Below are positions 41,542-50,357 of a stretch of 64,000 nucleotides of DNA, piece after piece. This DNA is from Mesorhizobium sp. (GTDB taxonomy: Bacteria > Pseudomonadota > Alphaproteobacteria > Rhizobiales > Rhizobiaceae). The stretch covers positions 192,549 through 256,548 of the forward strand of contig NZ_SUHQ01000001.1 of the NCBI RefSeq assembly GCF_004962245.1. Reading direction: 5' to 3'. A program made the translations under genes and the position numbers. The notes under the pieces are model-generated. The model had not been told where the DNA came from, made no database searches, and saw only the letters and a program-made list of their open reading frames with translations. The number at the start of each line of letters is the position of its first letter. Position 1 is the first letter of the stretch.

Positions 41542-42570
41542 ATGCGCGCATTGCAACTTATCGAGGATCGCCGTCTTGAGACGGTGGACCTGCCGCCCCC
41601 ACCGCCGCCTTCGCTCGGCGAAGTGACGCTGCGCATCAAGGCAGTGGCGCTGAACCACATCGACGTCTGGGGCTGGCGCGGCATGGCCTTCGCCAAGCGC
41701 AAGCTGCCGCTGGTCGTCGGCGCCGAAGCCTCCGGCGAGGTCGAGGCGGTCGGCCCCGGCGTTTCCACCCTCGTACCCGGGCAGCTTGTGTCGATCTATG
41801 GGGCGCGCACCTGCGGACTTTGCCGTGCCTGCCGCGAAGGCCGCGACAATCTCTGCGAGCATGTTTCGGGCGTTCACGGCTTCCATCTCGACGGCTTTGC
41901 GCAAGAGAAGATAAACCTGCCGGCGCGCCTGCTGGTCCCCGCCCCACCCGGCGTGACAGACATCGGCGCGGCCGTCGCGCCCGTCACCTTCGGCACGGTC
42001 GAGCACATGCTGTTCGACAATGCCAGGCTGCAGCCCGGCGAAACGATCCTCATCCACGCCGGCGGCTCGGGCATCGGCTCCGCCGCGATCCAGCTCGCCA
42101 GGAGAATGGGTTGCACCGTGATCACCACGGTCGGCTCGAACGACAAGATCGACAAGGCGAAGGCGCTTGGCGCCGACCATGTCATCAACTATCGCGAGGA
42201 CCGGTTCGAAGGCATCGTGCGCAAGCTGACGAAGAAGAAGGGCGTCGACGTCGTCTTCGAGCATGTCGGCGCCGATACTTTTGCCGCCTCGATGCTGTGC
42301 CTGAAACGCGGTGGCCGCCTGGTGACCTGCGGCTCGACCTCGGGCGTGTCGACGCAGATCAATTTGATGCAACTGTTCCAGCAGCAGCTGAAGCTGCTCG
42401 GCTCCTTCGGCTGCCGCATGCAAAACATGGCCGACGCCATGCAGAAGATGGCGGCGGGGCTGGTTTCTCCGGTTATCGACACCGAAGTCGACTTCGACGG
42501 CATCGACGCCGCGCTGAAGCGCATGGAAGGCCGCGACGTGTTCGGCAAGATCATCCTGCGCGTCGGCTAG
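41542..42570 (+). CDS. adh2XL: MDR-family dehydrogenase Adh2XL of the VLCFA cluster
   Basis: The 342-aa medium-chain reductase has a GroES-like N-domain, a four-Cys structural lobe ('CGLCRACREGRDNLC') and the NADP-type Rossmann motif 'LIHAGGSGIGSAAIQLARR'. In rhizobial VLCFA clusters this position holds adh2XL, thought to act on the omega-1 oxygenated chain or as an enoyl reductase. It sits 36 nt after fabF1XL and 4 nt before lpxXL, inside one transcription unit. The exact reaction has not been shown. Confidence 0.9.
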   Translation: MRALQLIEDRRLETVDLPPPPPPSLGEVTLRIKAVALNHIDVWGWRGMAFAKRKLPLVVGAEASGEVEAVGPGVSTLVPGQLVSIYGARTCGLCRACREGRDNLCEHVSGVHGFHLDGFAQEKINLPARLLVPAPPGVTDIGAAVAPVTFGTVEHMLFDNARLQPGETILIHAGGSGIGSAAIQLARRMGCTVITTVGSNDKIDKAKALGADHVINYREDRFEGIVRKLTKKKGVDVVFEHVGADTFAASMLCLKRGGRLVTCGSTSGVSTQINLMQLFQQQLKLLGSFGCRMQNMADAMQKMAAGLVSPVIDTEVDFDGIDAALKRMEGRDVFGKIILRVG

Positions 42571-42574
42571 ACCC

Positions 42575-43570
42575 TTGCTCGGCAACGCCTTCAGGAAGCT
42601 CCGCAGGGATTTGGCGTTCCGCCATGGCAGGCGGTTCCGCCAGCTCAACTACTGGCTGCTTGCGCGCGCCGCGATGACGATGATCTGGGTGCTGCGTCTG
42701 CTGCCAGTCGACAGGGCGCTCAATTTCGCCGATCGCGTCGCCCGCCGCATTGGTCCGTGGGTGGGGCGCCACAACGTCGCCGTCGCCAATCTGCGCAAGG
42801 CCTATCCCCAGAAGAGCGACAGGGAGATCCAGGCCATCGCCTCCGACATGTGGGGCAACATGGCTCGCCTCGCCGCGGAATACATCTTTCTCGACGCCCT
42901 GTTCGACTACGATCCCGCCGCGACAAAACCGGGCCGCGTCGAGGTCAGGGGGGTCGAGCACTTCGTGCACATCGCCGGGGAACAGAAGCCGCATATCATC
43001 TTCACCGGGCATCTCGGCAATTTCGAGCTGCTTCCGGTTGCGGCAGCCACTTTCGGCATGAACATCACGGCGCTGTTTCGCCCGCCCAACAACCCTTACC
43101 TTGCCGACTACATCCTCTCGACGCGCCGCTCGACCATGGGGGCGCTTCTGCCCTCCTCAACCGGCGCTTCATTCGCGCTGGCGGCCGTCCTGGAGAAAGG
43201 CGGCAATATCGGCGTGCTGGTCGACCAGAAGTTCTCGGGCGGGCTCGAAACGACCTTCTTCGGCCGCCCATGCGAGAGCAACCGGGTCCTGGGCACTCTG
43301 GCGCGGCACTATGACTGCGATGTCTATCCGGCGCGCTGCATGCGACTGCCGGGCAACCGCTTCCGGCTCGAGATCGAGGACAAGCTGACCTTGCCGCGCA
43401 CCGCCGACGGCAGTGTCAACGTCCATGGCACCACCCAGCTTCTCAACGACGTGGTCGAGCGCTGGGTGCGCGAGGATCCCGGCCAGTGGATGTGGTTCCA
43501 CAAAAGGTGGGAAATGACTGGCCGGCGCCGAAGGCGTCGCCACGCGAGACCGCGCGGCGAAGCCGCCTGA
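42575..43570 (+). CDS. lpxXL: Lipid A very-long-chain acyltransferase LpxXL
   Basis: The 331-aa LpxL/HtrB-family enzyme has one N-terminal membrane helix ('AAMTMIWVLRLLPVDRAL') and the acyltransferase motif 'TGHLGNFE' with His146 and Glu151. 'LVDQKFSGG' and the terminal 'WMWFHKRW' follow. It moves the 27-hydroxy-C28 chain from AcpXL to lipid A. The frame opens with TTG 42575, 4 nt after the previous stop; no ATG is near, so TTG is the probable start. The C-tail is very basic. A strong terminator lies about 80 bp downstream. Confidence 0.92.
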   Translation: MLGNAFRKLRRDLAFRHGRRFRQLNYWLLARAAMTMIWVLRLLPVDRALNFADRVARRIGPWVGRHNVAVANLRKAYPQKSDREIQAIASDMWGNMARLAAEYIFLDALFDYDPAATKPGRVEVRGVEHFVHIAGEQKPHIIFTGHLGNFELLPVAAATFGMNITALFRPPNNPYLADYILSTRRSTMGALLPSSTGASFALAAVLEKGGNIGVLVDQKFSGGLETTFFGRPCESNRVLGTLARHYDCDVYPARCMRLPGNRFRLEIEDKLTLPRTADGSVNVHGTTQLLNDVVERWVREDPGQWMWFHKRWEMTGRRRRRRHARPRGEAA

Positions 43571-43593
43571 GCAGAAACTGGGTAAGTTTGTTC

Positions 43594-43680
43594 TTGCTTT
43601 GTGCCGGCAATTATGCTATTTATTTAGGCATGGTGCTGATTTGCGCCAACGACCCGCCCGCGGAGGCGGGTTTTTTGTTT
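43594..43680 (+). ncRNA. Candidate short transcript with its own promoter and terminator
   Basis: After lpxXL a TTGCTT (43594-43599) and TATTTA (43617-43622) are 17 nt apart, a good sigma-70 spacing. A Rho-independent terminator ends at about 43676. The predicted RNA of about 50 nt would begin near 43629. It also contains a short frame (ATG 43630, MVLICANDPPAEAG...) that runs through the terminator and is probably not meaningful. It may be a small RNA or merely the operon's 3' end with a chance promoter. Confidence 0.35.
43652..43678 (+). terminator. Rho-independent terminator after lpxXL
   Basis: ACCCGCC (43652-43658) pairs with GGCGGGT (43665-43671) over a 6-nt loop and is followed by TTTTTTGTTTT. 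It is the clearest intrinsic terminator in the window and would end the acpXL-lpxXL transcript or the short transcript before it. Confidence 0.9.
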
Positions 43681-43758
43681 TGCCCATCGACCGCTCGATA
43701 GCCGCCTGACGCCTCGCCTCAAGTTTCGGTCTTTTCGGCGCCGTAAGTTTCATGAAAG

Positions 43759-43773
43759 GGCTGTTTGACAGCC
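43759..43773 (-). terminator. Weak hairpin downstream of the sugar ABC operon
   Basis: GGCTGT-TTG-ACAGCC forms a 6-bp stem. Read on the minus strand it lies about 30 nt after the ATPase stop codon and is followed by CTTTCAT. The U-run is poor, so termination is only possible. Confidence 0.25.
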
Positions 43774-43801
43774 ACGCCTGGAGAAAAGTGATCCTGATCG
43801 G

Positions 43802-44581
43802 TCAAGGCCTCGCCTCATCGGCCGTAAGTGCGTGCTCTCGCGTGCCGGAGACGATGATCTCCAGGACCTCATGCTCGTCGGTGTTCCGGATGTAGCGATC
43901 GCCGACGTTCTCGCCGCGCTTCAGCACCATCACGCGGTCGCCCACAGCGAAGATGTCAACGAGGCGGTGGGAGATGATGATCTGGGCAACGCCCTGCTTT
44001 TTCAGTTCCAGCATGGTCTCGAGCAGCCGCTCGGTCGCCATCACCGAGAGATTGGCGGTCGGCTCGTCGAGGATCACCACGCGCGGCTGGAAGGAGATAG
44101 CGCGGGCAATCGCTACAGATTGCTGGCGGCCGCCCGACAGGCTCTCGACCTTTTGATAGACGGAGTTCACGTCGACCTTGAGCCGCTTCAGCACGCTGTC
44201 GGCTTCCGCGTACATTTTCCGCCGATTGACGAAAAGGCCCTTGCGCGGCCAACGGCCAAGAAAGATGTTCTGACCGACATCCATATTCCCGCAAAGAGCG
44301 AAATCCTGGTAGATCATCTCGATGCCGGCGTCGCGGCTTTCGTGCGGGCTCTTGAAGTGCACCGGCTGCCCGGCGACGAGGACCTCGCCGGCGTCGCGCT
44401 GGTAGGCGCCGGTCAGGATCTTCATCAGCGTCGACTTGCCGGCCGAGTTGTCGCCGACGAGGCCGAGGATCTCGCCGGGATAGAGCACGAGGTCGACGTT
44501 GCGGAGCGCCTGCACCGCACCGAAGGCTTTTTCGATGCCCCGCATTTCTACGATCGGTGCCGGCTTGGTCGCGTCACGCAT
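43802..44581 (-). CDS. Sugar ABC transporter ATP-binding protein (FrcA-like, single domain)
   Basis: The 259-aa ATPase has Walker A 'GDNSAGKST', signature 'LSGGRQQSVAIAR' and Walker B 'RVVILDEPTANLS'. It is a single-domain member of the ribose/fructose-type (CUT2) family, whose ATPases are usually double-length, and resembles FrcA. Its ATG overlaps the permease stop by 8 nt. With a two-headed permease and a periplasmic binding protein it forms a complete importer. The substrate is unknown. Confidence 0.93.
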   Translation of the reverse strand: MRDATKPAPIVEMRGIEKAFGAVQALRNVDLVLYPGEILGLVGDNSAGKSTLMKILTGAYQRDAGEVLVAGQPVHFKSPHESRDAGIEMIYQDFALCGNMDVGQNIFLGRWPRKGLFVNRRKMYAEADSVLKRLKVDVNSVYQKVESLSGGRQQSVAIARAISFQPRVVILDEPTANLSVMATERLLETMLELKKQGVAQIIISHRLVDIFAVGDRVMVLKRGENVGDRYIRNTDEHEVLEIIVSGTREHALTADEARP

Positions 44582-46829
44582 GGGTGGTTTCCGCCGTTCT
44601 TGTGCGCCGCGCGAGGCGCGCCCGCAGACGGCCGAAGATGTTGGCCTGGCGCACCCAGATGTCGATCAGCACCGCCACGATCAGGATACCGCCGATGAAG
44701 ACGTTGATCCAGTGCTGCGGCATGGTGAAGCCCTGGACGTTGAGCTGCAGCAGCGCCCGGATCAGGGTGATCACCGCCGCCCCGGCGAGCGCCCCGATCA
44801 CGGTGCCGTAGCCGCCGAAGATCGAACCGCCGCCGATGATCACCGAGGCGATGGCGTCGAGCTCGCGGAACTGGCCGGCCACCGGGTTGAAGCTGCGGAA
44901 GTAGGCGACGTTGATGATCCCGGCCATTGTCGCGCAGAGCGCCGCCAGCATCAGCGCGAGGAACCGCACCCGGTTGGTGTTGATCCCGGCATAAGCGGCA
45001 GCGCGAATGTTGCCGCCGGTCGCATAGACCTTCTGCCCGAACGGCATGTAGGCGAGCACGACGCCGGCAATGAGGGCGACGAACAGCATCCAGATGGTCT
45101 GGACGCTCACCACCTCGGCGATCGAGCGCAGGAGCCCGTCCGGCAGCGAGATGCGGTAGTGCAGCAGGATGTCGTTCACCTTGCGGCCAAGCAGGTTGTA
45201 GCCCTGGGGCCAGCCGGTGAGCTGCTGCCCGGCGACGAACCAGGCGGCGAGGCCGCGGGCGATGTAGAACATGCCGAGCGTGGCGATGAAGGCCGGCAGC
45301 TTGAAGCCGACGGTGACGATCGCGTTGACGAGGCCGGCGCACATGCCCGCGAGCAGGCCCATCGCCACGGCGGTCACGGGGTCGGCGCCGAGGACCTTGA
45401 GGAAATAGGCTGCGGTGCTGCCGGCGAGGGCGAGCACCGCCCCGACGGAGAGGTCGATATCGCCGGCGGCGATGACGTAGGTGAGCCCGATGGTGATCAG
45501 CGCAAGCTCGGTGTAGTTGAGCAAGATCGCGAAGCTGTTGGACAGGTTCCACCAGTAGTCCGGCCGGAGCGCGAGGCCGGTCAGCCACAGGAACACGGTC
45601 AGGATGATGGCGAGCGCGTCGCGCCGGGCGAGGAACTTGCCGAACCCGGAGGCCGACAGCGCCATGTCGGTCGCCATCGCGCCCTTGGTCTGCACCCCCT
45701 CGATCGCGATGCCACCGATCTCATAGGCCGGTGGCGGCGGCCGGCCGCGGAGCCAGGCCCAGAGGCGCCCTGCCACCTGGCGGCGGATGAGATAGGGCTC
45801 GATAAGCACCGCGACGACGAGCAGCAGCCCAAGGAACACCGGCACCGCGCCGACCGGCAGCGAAAAGACGGCGTTGACCGTGATCTCCTCGTCGCCGATC
45901 TTGATGACGCGCGTGATCGGCCAGCCCTCGCGCAGCACCTTGTCGAGCAGCACCACCAGCAGGGCGCCAAGGCAGGATCCGGCGACCCGGCCGCGGCCGC
46001 CGAGGATCGAGGCGCCGCCGATGATCACGGCGGCAATGACGATCAGCTCACCGCTGACGCCGTAGAGGGGTGTCACGCCCTTGTCCTGGGCAGCCGACAT
46101 CAAGCCGGCAAGCGCCGCGCAGAGCGAGGAGATCAGGTAGGCTCGGATGCGCACCCAGTTGGTCGGGATGCCGGCATACGACGCCGCCTGCTCGTTACCG
46201 CCGGTGGCGAAGGTCTCGTAGCCCCAGCGCGTCTTGGCGAGCACATAGGCACCGATCACGGCGACAACGACGAAGATCACGATCTGGTTGTTGAACCCGA
46301 GGAGATTAGTCTCGCCGAGGTGAAAAAAAAGCGGATAGCCGGTCGCCTTGGCGGGATAGTAGATCGACTGGCCGTGGGTCAGCGCCAGCACGAAGCCGCG
46401 GCCGATGAAGAGGATGGTAAGCGTGGCGATGAACGCCGGCACCTTCAGGATGGTGACGAGCACGCCGTTGATCAGCCCGATAAACACGCCGAGAAGCACG
46501 CAGAGGATCACCGAGGGGACGACGTCGAGATCGAGGAAGCTCGGCGCGAACAGCCTAGCGAAGACGACGGCGACTAGGCCGTAAGTGGAACCGACCGAAA
46601 GATCGAGATCCTTGTTGACGATGACGAAGGTCACTCCGACCGCAATGATGGCAACCCGCGAGGTGTCGCGGAGCAGCGAGTGAAACGCTCCTGTTGACCC
46701 GAAGAACGCGGGATTTACGAGAGCGCCGCCGAGATAGAGCAGCAAAAGCAAGGCAACGAGCCCCACTTCCCAGCCGCCGACAATCTGGGACGGCGCACGG
46801 CCGAGCGATGTGGTCGCGGTAAGCGCCAT
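44574..46829 (-). CDS. Two RbsC-type sugar permeases fused in one polypeptide
   Basis: The 751-aa protein contains two full CUT2 permease domains in tandem. The first (about 25-370) has 'VNKDLDLSVGSTYGL', 'VPAFIATLTILFIGRG' and 'AVIIGGASILGGRGRVAGS'. The second (about 410-735) has 'AAGDIDLSVGAVLALAGSTA', 'LPAFIATLGMFYIARG' and 'SVIIGGGSIFGGYGTVIG'. A hydrophilic linker of about 45 residues joins them. The usual family member is about 330 aa and works as a dimer, so this is a built-in heterodimer. ATG 46829 is preferred to 46862. It lies between the binding-protein and ATPase genes. Confidence 0.93.
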   Translation of the reverse strand: MALTATTSLGRAPSQIVGGWEVGLVALLLLLYLGGALVNPAFFGSTGAFHSLLRDTSRVAIIAVGVTFVIVNKDLDLSVGSTYGLVAVVFARLFAPSFLDLDVVPSVILCVLLGVFIGLINGVLVTILKVPAFIATLTILFIGRGFVLALTHGQSIYYPAKATGYPLFFHLGETNLLGFNNQIVIFVVVAVIGAYVLAKTRWGYETFATGGNEQAASYAGIPTNWVRIRAYLISSLCAALAGLMSAAQDKGVTPLYGVSGELIVIAAVIIGGASILGGRGRVAGSCLGALLVVLLDKVLREGWPITRVIKIGDEEITVNAVFSLPVGAVPVFLGLLLVVAVLIEPYLIRRQVAGRLWAWLRGRPPPPAYEIGGIAIEGVQTKGAMATDMALSASGFGKFLARRDALAIILTVFLWLTGLALRPDYWWNLSNSFAILLNYTELALITIGLTYVIAAGDIDLSVGAVLALAGSTAAYFLKVLGADPVTAVAMGLLAGMCAGLVNAIVTVGFKLPAFIATLGMFYIARGLAAWFVAGQQLTGWPQGYNLLGRKVNDILLHYRISLPDGLLRSIAEVVSVQTIWMLFVALIAGVVLAYMPFGQKVYATGGNIRAAAYAGINTNRVRFLALMLAALCATMAGIINVAYFRSFNPVAGQFRELDAIASVIIGGGSIFGGYGTVIGALAGAAVITLIRALLQLNVQGFTMPQHWINVFIGGILIVAVLIDIWVRQANIFGRLRARLARRTRTAETTHA

Positions 46830-46913
46830 GGTCTCTTCTGGTCGATTTCCCTGCTGCCGCATTGCGGGAGGGCCTGCGCCCTCCCGCAGTGATTTCAGAC
46901 GTTCCGAGCGGAC

Positions 46914-47996
46914 TCAGTTCTCGAAGCGCTTGCCGACGTCCTCGACGGTCTCCTTCGTCACGAGTTGGGCGCGTGTGTCGAGGTTGGCCGCCGCGATGCC
47001 GCGATCGATCTCCAGATAAAGCTGCATGACCGGCCAGAAACCCTGCAAGAAGGGCTGCTGGCCGAGCGCGCCGGTCAGATCGCCGCTCTTCATCGCATCC
47101 TGCTGGGCCGGGCCGAGGTCGAAACCGTAGGCGCAGATCTTGCCGGTCATTCCAGTCTGAGCGACGGCCTTGGCAAGCGCCGGCGTGAACACGTTGTTGC
47201 CGGCGAACGCGCCAACGACGTCGCCGCGCGATTCGAACAGCGTCACGATGCCGTTCACCGGATCATTCGGATTCGTATCTATACCGGTGTTCTCCGGGCC
47301 CGCGTCGACCTTGAAGGCATCAAGCTTGCCGGCATCCTTCAAGCCCTTGACGATGGCGTTGAAAGCCGAAGTGACGCGATTGTTCACCTCGATGTTGCCC
47401 ATTGCGGTCGACGACGGCAGCACGATCGAACCCTTCTCGATACCCTTGTCCGCGAGGCATTTGACGAGCGCCTCGCCGGCGATTGCGGCAGCGGAGGCGT
47501 CCTGGCCGGTGTGGCCGATGCCGCTGCGGTTGAGGATCGTGCCGTCAAAGGAATTGGTCGTGGCGACCGGTATGCCCTTCGCCTCGGCGGCCTTGACGAT
47601 GTCGTTATAGGCGCCCACCTGGGGCGTTGTCATGATCAGCCCGTCGATCGTCGGATCCTGCACGATCTGGTTCAGGATTTCGATCTCGCGGGCAGGGTCG
47701 TCGGTCGGCGATTCCGAGCCGAGCAGCAGGACCTTGGCGCCGATCAGGTTGCCGGCGACGGTCGCGCCGACGTAGACCGGATCGAAGAAGCCATTGCCGG
47801 CAGTGTGTGTCACGATAGCGAAAGTCAGGTGACCATCGGCCGAATGGAAATCCTTGGTACCGGGGGCCTCCTTCGCGGCTTCTTCGAAGCTGTAGCCGCC
47901 GACCGCCTTATCGACGCCGCCCGATTGTGCGTAGGCGTTCGATACGCCGAGCGATAACGCCGCGGCACACGCCGCGAGCGAGAAAATACGTTTCAT
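46914..47996 (-). CDS. Sugar ABC transporter periplasmic substrate-binding protein
   Basis: The 360-aa RbsB-type protein has a Sec signal peptide ('MKRIFSLAACAAALSLGVSN', cut after 'AYA'). A type I binding fold follows ('VLLLGSESPTDDPAREIEIL', 'IDGLIMTTPQ', 'GAFAGNNVFTPALAKAV'). GGGAGGAAAATC precedes ATG 47996; the frame to 48125 is an over-extension. It delivers a sugar or sugar-like compound to the fused permease encoded 84 bp downstream. It is divergent from the methanethiol-oxidase gene across 291 bp in which I can see only AT-rich sequence and that gene's ribosome-binding site. Confidence 0.92.
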   Translation of the reverse strand: MKRIFSLAACAAALSLGVSNAYAQSGGVDKAVGGYSFEEAAKEAPGTKDFHSADGHLTFAIVTHTAGNGFFDPVYVGATVAGNLIGAKVLLLGSESPTDDPAREIEILNQIVQDPTIDGLIMTTPQVGAYNDIVKAAEAKGIPVATTNSFDGTILNRSGIGHTGQDASAAAIAGEALVKCLADKGIEKGSIVLPSSTAMGNIEVNNRVTSAFNAIVKGLKDAGKLDAFKVDAGPENTGIDTNPNDPVNGIVTLFESRGDVVGAFAGNNVFTPALAKAVAQTGMTGKICAYGFDLGPAQQDAMKSGDLTGALGQQPFLQGFWPVMQLYLEIDRGIAAANLDTRAQLVTKETVEDVGKRFEN

Positions 47997-48287
47997 GATT
48001 TTCCTCCCTTGCAACCAACGGTCGGAAGCCGTTCGGGCGCATTTATTCAGGGATTCCGAATGCTTCCTCCCACCCCGTATATTCTGCCCAAAGCCCGCCC
48101 ACGTAAATAGTGCTCCCACTTTCACCGACGAATTGGTTCAGAGCGGAAAGCATCCGGTGCCGCTTCACGCGGTGTCAGACAGACGAGGAGACTTGGAGTA
48201 CTATGATCCCTACCTGGGCCGCATTTCAAAAAGGAGCGACACAGACAGCATAAAAAAGTTTCACAAACGCGTAGGGAGGATACCGCG

Positions 48288-49691
48288 ATGAATCTGCGAC
48301 CAGACCCCACATTCTATCCGTCACCGAAGCTGGCTATGGAAGGGCCGCCGGAAACTCTGGCCTACACGTTGATGCTTAGCCCGGACTTCTCGCAACCCGA
48401 CGGCCTGGCTGTGGTGAATGTCGATCCCAATTCGCCGGATTTCGGCAAGATCGTCCACACTGTGATCATGCCAAACAAGGGCGATGAGTTTCATCACTTC
48501 GGCTGGAATGCGTGTTCTTCGGCGCTATCACCGCTGACTGGCCACGCCTTTTTGGAGCGTCGTTATCTGATCATTCCGGGCATGCGTTCGTCGCGCATCT
48601 ACATAATTGATGTGAAGGGCGGGCCGACGGCCGCCAAGATTCACAAGATCATCGAACCCGCCGAAGTCTTTGCCAAGACCGGCTATTCCCGCCCGCATAC
48701 GATCCACTGCGGACCCGATGGCATCTATGTCTCGACCCTCGGCGGCGGCGGCAAGGACGGTACCGAAGGTCCTCCGGGCATTTTCATCATGGATTGCCAG
48801 ACCTTCGATGTCATTGGCCGCTATGAGATAGATCGTGGCGCCCAGGACAAGCATTACGATTTCTGGTGGAACCTGCCGCGCGACTACATGGTCAGTTCCG
48901 AATGGGCCCTACCGCCGCAGTTCGAAAACGGCATCGTCCCGGAGGATCTACTGTCCAACAAGTACGGCCACCGCATGCATTTCTGGGATCTGCGTGCGCG
49001 TAAGAACATTCAGACGATCGATCTGGGCGCCAATCACCAAATGGCGCTCGAAATCCGCCCGGCGCATGATCCAGTCCAGCAGTACGGCTTCTGCGGCGTT
49101 GTGGTCGATACCACCAATCTCGAAGGCTCGATCTGGACTTGGTGGCGCGACGCAGATGGCAAGTTCCAGGCCAAGAAGACGGCGACCATACCGCCTCAAC
49201 CGGCCAATGCCGACGATCTGCCGGATCTTCTGAAGGGTTTCTCGGCGGTGCCACCGCTGGTCACCGACATCGACCTCAGCCTCGACGACAAATATCTCTA
49301 TGCGGCTTGTTGGGGTACGGGTGAAATGCATCAATACGATGTCAGCGACCCGATGAAGCCGGTTCTGGCGGGCAAGGTCGAACTCGGTGGGATCGTCAAC
49401 AAGACCAAGCACCCCTGTGGCAAGGTCTTCGGCTATGGGCCACAGATGGTCGAGATTAGCCGCGACGGCAAGCGTGTCTATTGGACCAATTCGCTCTATT
49501 CGACCTGGGACGATCAGTTCTATCCCGGTGAGCGCGGCGGGGCGATGGTGAAGGCCGATGTTGGCGCCAACGGCGGCCTGACGCTCGACACCAACTTCTT
49601 CGTCGAGTTCCCCAAAGGCTATCGAACGCACCAGATCCGGCTTGAAGGCGGCGACTGTTCGACCGACAGTTTCTGCTACCCATCGGCCTAG
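48288..49691 (+). CDS. mtoX: Selenium-binding protein family/methanethiol oxidase (SBP56, MtoX-like)
   Basis: The 467-aa beta-propeller protein matches the SBP56 family throughout ('DEFHHFGWNACSSAL', 'SRPHTIHCGPDGIYVSTLGG', 'HYDFWWNLPRDYMVSSEW', 'DLSLDDKYLYAACWGTGE', 'RTHQIRLEGGDCSTDSFCYP'). Characterised bacterial members are copper enzymes that oxidise methanethiol to formaldehyde, sulphide and hydrogen peroxide. Conserved His residues for copper are visible. No obvious signal peptide is present, unlike periplasmic MtoX. GGGAGG precedes ATG 48288. The following membrane-protein gene starts at the base after its stop. Confidence 0.92.
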   Translation: MNLRPDPTFYPSPKLAMEGPPETLAYTLMLSPDFSQPDGLAVVNVDPNSPDFGKIVHTVIMPNKGDEFHHFGWNACSSALSPLTGHAFLERRYLIIPGMRSSRIYIIDVKGGPTAAKIHKIIEPAEVFAKTGYSRPHTIHCGPDGIYVSTLGGGGKDGTEGPPGIFIMDCQTFDVIGRYEIDRGAQDKHYDFWWNLPRDYMVSSEWALPPQFENGIVPEDLLSNKYGHRMHFWDLRARKNIQTIDLGANHQMALEIRPAHDPVQQYGFCGVVVDTTNLEGSIWTWWRDADGKFQAKKTATIPPQPANADDLPDLLKGFSAVPPLVTDIDLSLDDKYLYAACWGTGEMHQYDVSDPMKPVLAGKVELGGIVNKTKHPCGKVFGYGPQMVEISRDGKRVYWTNSLYSTWDDQFYPGERGGAMVKADVGANGGLTLDTNFFVEFPKGYRTHQIRLEGGDCSTDSFCYPSA

Positions 49692-50357
49692 GTGTCGCCC
49701 GACCTCCTTTCGACCACAGCCGGCCTCTGGCTTGCTGTGGTCGCCAGCGGGATTTACCATGGCGTAAACCCGGGTATGGGCTGGCCGCTTGCCGTTTCGG
49801 CCGCCCTGATGGAACGGCGAGCCTATGCGCTACCGGTCGCACTCATGGCGCTGGCGTTCGGGCATCTTGTTGCCATGACTGTGGTCCTCTTGCCCTTCGC
49901 GCTGATGACCGCGCTGGTTGATTGGCAAACCGAGATCCGCGTTGGCGCAGGTCTAATTGTCGTCGCGCTCGGAGTCTGGCTGCTCTTCAACCGGCGGCAT
50001 CCTAGATTTCTGGCGCGCGTGCCGCCGTCGCGACTGGCGCTCTGGTCCTTTCTGGTCGCCGTCGCGCATGGCGCCGGCCTGATGCTGGTGCCGATCTACC
50101 TCGGCCTGTGCGGCGTCGTTGAAACGGATGCCGGGCACCGTGCCGCGACCGCCCTCATTGCACGAACTGCAGCGCTCTCGATCGGCGTGGCAGCAGTCCA
50201 CACCGGCGCGATGATCACTGCGGGCGGCGCTTTGGCCTTCGTCGTCTATCGGTGGCTAGGATTAAGGTTTCTTTCGAAAAGCTGGTTTGATCTAGATGTG
50301 ATCTGGGCGCTAAGCCTGGTTCTGGTCGGGGCGATCGGCGTGTTTTCCGCGCTCTAG
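49692..50357 (+). CDS. Polytopic membrane protein coupled to mtoX (NicO/UreH-like)
   Basis: The 221-aa protein has about six transmembrane helices. It begins at GTG 49692, immediately after the mtoX stop codon, so the two are translationally coupled. The segments 'SGIYHGVNPGMGWPLAVSA', 'ALAFGHLVAMTV' and 'VAVAHGAGLMLVPIYLG' place His residues inside helices, as in NicO/UreH/HupE-type metal transporters. I infer a role in supplying copper to MtoX or moving a product. The family itself is not characterised to my knowledge. Its stop overlaps that of the convergent L,D-transpeptidase gene. Confidence 0.8.
   Translation: MSPDLLSTTAGLWLAVVASGIYHGVNPGMGWPLAVSAALMERRAYALPVALMALAFGHLVAMTVVLLPFALMTALVDWQTEIRVGAGLIVVALGVWLLFNRRHPRFLARVPPSRLALWSFLVAVAHGAGLMLVPIYLGLCGVVETDAGHRAATALIARTAALSIGVAAVHTGAMITAGGALAFVVYRWLGLRFLSKSWFDLDVIWALSLVLVGAIGVFSAL

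Noticed and set aside
43630..43701. Short ORF MVLICANDPPAEAG... after lpxXL
   Set aside because: Its codons run through the stem and U-run of the intrinsic terminator, which explains the apparent reading frame.
44499..46577. A 692-codon plus-strand frame antisense to the fused permease
   Set aside because: Very high in Asp, Glu, His and Arg and without any family motif, as expected opposite hydrophobic membrane segments.
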